From a bacterium 42_11 (lineage in GTDB: Bacteria > Synergistota > GBS-1), in the NCBI GenBank assembly GCA_001508835.1, contig LGFB01000089.1:1-5952 (forward strand): a stretch of DNA of 5,952 nucleotides. Direction: 5' to 3'. A program made the translations under genes and the position numbers. The notes below the pieces were generated by a model. The model worked only from the letters and a program-made list of their open reading frames with translations, did no database searches and was not told the origin of the DNA. Within the stretch, counting starts at the first letter, position 1, and each line of letters opens with the position of its first letter. Below are positions 5,291 through 5,952 of the stretch, in pieces.

Positions 5291-5952
5291 AGTCTCAATT
5301 CCCTTAGTTTGCGTTGCAAAATAGCTTTATTAACTCCATCCACACTCAAAGAATACTCCAATGTAACACCATCTATGCTTCCACTATCCACCATGACGTT
5401 TAAAAGGAATTCCTCTTCAGCGGGGGAAGGCAAAAGTCTGCCATTACTCAACAATTTGGCTAATCCAGCAATAAGACCATATCCTCCCCAATTGGAAATC
5501 CCTCCAATTATAAGATGATCAACCTTTACTATGCTAAATATCTTCCCTTTCTCGGGAAATTTAAACAAAAGTTTTTCCCTAATATTACCCATGCCAATTT
5601 CATTCCCACCATCACCAATACCAATAGTCGGAATCTTCCTTCTTTTAGCCTCTATGAAAAACTCATCCAGAGGAGAGACGTAACAGGTTATATCTTCTTC
5701 TCGCGAACTATAATATCTACCATCTATACCTCTTCCCGGCCTCTCTATGGAAATTAATAAATCAAAGCCTTCTTTCCAAAATAGCTGGAAAAACCAACCA
5801 CCCCATTTAAAAGGAACACCATAAACGGGAATCCTGATACCTAAGCTATTTACTCCTTTTTCTACAACAGAAGAATAAAGGTCATCTGTCCATATAGACA
5901 CATTTTTACCCAACTCCAGAAGCGCTCTTGCAAGAAAGATAGCTCCCAGCGG
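5275..5952 (-). CDS. DUF4392 / D-glutamate cyclase-like protein, 5' end cut by the window edge
   Basis: The frame is open from base 5952 to the TAG stop at 5277-5275, giving 225 visible residues. It starts mid-protein with PLGAIFLARALLELGK, which fits the family's near-N-terminal 'DGPPGA..LARAL..LGK' segment. The TTG at 5913 is therefore an internal leucine, not a start. Family hallmarks by visible residue are ERPGRGIDG (about 70-78), GIGDGGNEIGMGN (about 111-123) and SNWGGYG (about 153-159). The Gly/Asp/Asn-rich second motif is the strongest evidence. In animals this domain forms the C-terminal part of D-glutamate cyclase, which converts D-glutamate to 5-oxo-D-proline. Standalone bacterial copies are usually annotated only as DUF4392 or glutamate cyclase, so the substrate here is inferred. 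No signal peptide is visible and the protein is probably cytoplasmic. Family members are about 290 residues, so some 60-70 N-terminal residues lie outside the window. Its end overlaps the next gene by 16 bases. Confidence 0.88.
   Translation of the reverse strand, partial: PLGAIFLARALLELGKNVSIWTDDLYSSVVEKGVNSLGIRIPVYGVPFKWGGWFFQLFWKEGFDLLISIERPGRGIDGRYYSSREEDITCYVSPLDEFFIEAKRRKIPTIGIGDGGNEIGMGNIREKLLFKFPEKGKIFSIVKVDHLIIGGISNWGGYGLIAGLAKLLSNGRLLPSPAEEEFLLNVMVDSGSIDGVTLEYSLSVDGVNKAILQRKLRELRLCLGS

Larger units (their letters stand above)
1..5952 (-). other. predicted single transcription unit spanning the whole window
   Basis: Eight co-directional genes have junctions, in order, of 16-base overlap, 11-base overlap, 2-base gap, 6-base gap, 1-base overlap, 3-base gap and 5-base gap. 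None leaves room for a promoter or terminator between genes. I found no good -35/-10 pair within the genes by eye, so internal promoters are possible but not supported. Both operon ends lie outside the window. Confidence 0.75.

Noticed and set aside
5275..5913. TTG at 5913 as the start of the DUF4392 gene
   Set aside because: The same frame stays open to the window edge and the 13 upstream codons match the family, so 5913 is an internal codon.

Overview
The window is one densely packed, co-oriented gene cluster. Every gene I can support is on the minus strand, so transcription runs from position 5952 towards position 1. The cluster is cut at both window edges. Neighbouring genes overlap by 1 to about 16 bases or are separated by 2 to 6 bases, so almost nothing is non-coding. 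I see no tRNA, rRNA, mobile element, CRISPR array, convincing promoter or intrinsic terminator.

Order in transcription: (1) the 3' part of a DUF4392 / D-glutamate cyclase-like protein (5952-5275); (2) a small predicted lipoprotein of unknown function (5290-4841); (3) a divergent BKACE (DUF849, beta-keto acid cleavage enzyme) family protein with a remodelled active site (4851-4060); (4) a class II fructose-bisphosphate aldolase (4057-3203); (5) a short, TalC-type transaldolase (3196-2540); (6) a CaCA-family cation antiporter with two alpha-repeats (2540-1629); (7) transcription termination factor Rho (1625-384); (8) the 5' part of an unrecognised single-pass membrane protein that runs off the window (378-1).

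The best-defined metabolic part is the aldolase plus transaldolase pair, which links glycolysis/gluconeogenesis to the non-oxidative pentose phosphate pathway. The BKACE-like protein, the aldolase and the transaldolase are three tandem genes from TIM-barrel C-C lyase families. The BKACE-like member is the most unusual gene here: it keeps the family's C-terminal signature, but several positions that are metal ligands or catalytic in characterised members are replaced. Rho, a global regulator, sits inside the run with only 3 bases between its start and the antiporter stop. Its mRNA therefore probably comes from read-through of the upstream genes, or from a promoter inside them.

Organism: a bacterium with roughly 40% GC by eye, frequent AGA/AGG arginine and ATA isoleucine codons, and many TTG/GTG starts. 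The gene content (standalone DUF4392, BKACE, short transaldolase, short class II aldolase) suggests an anaerobic, possibly thermophilic fermenter. Synergistota or a similar lineage is a tentative guess that the sequence alone does not prove.
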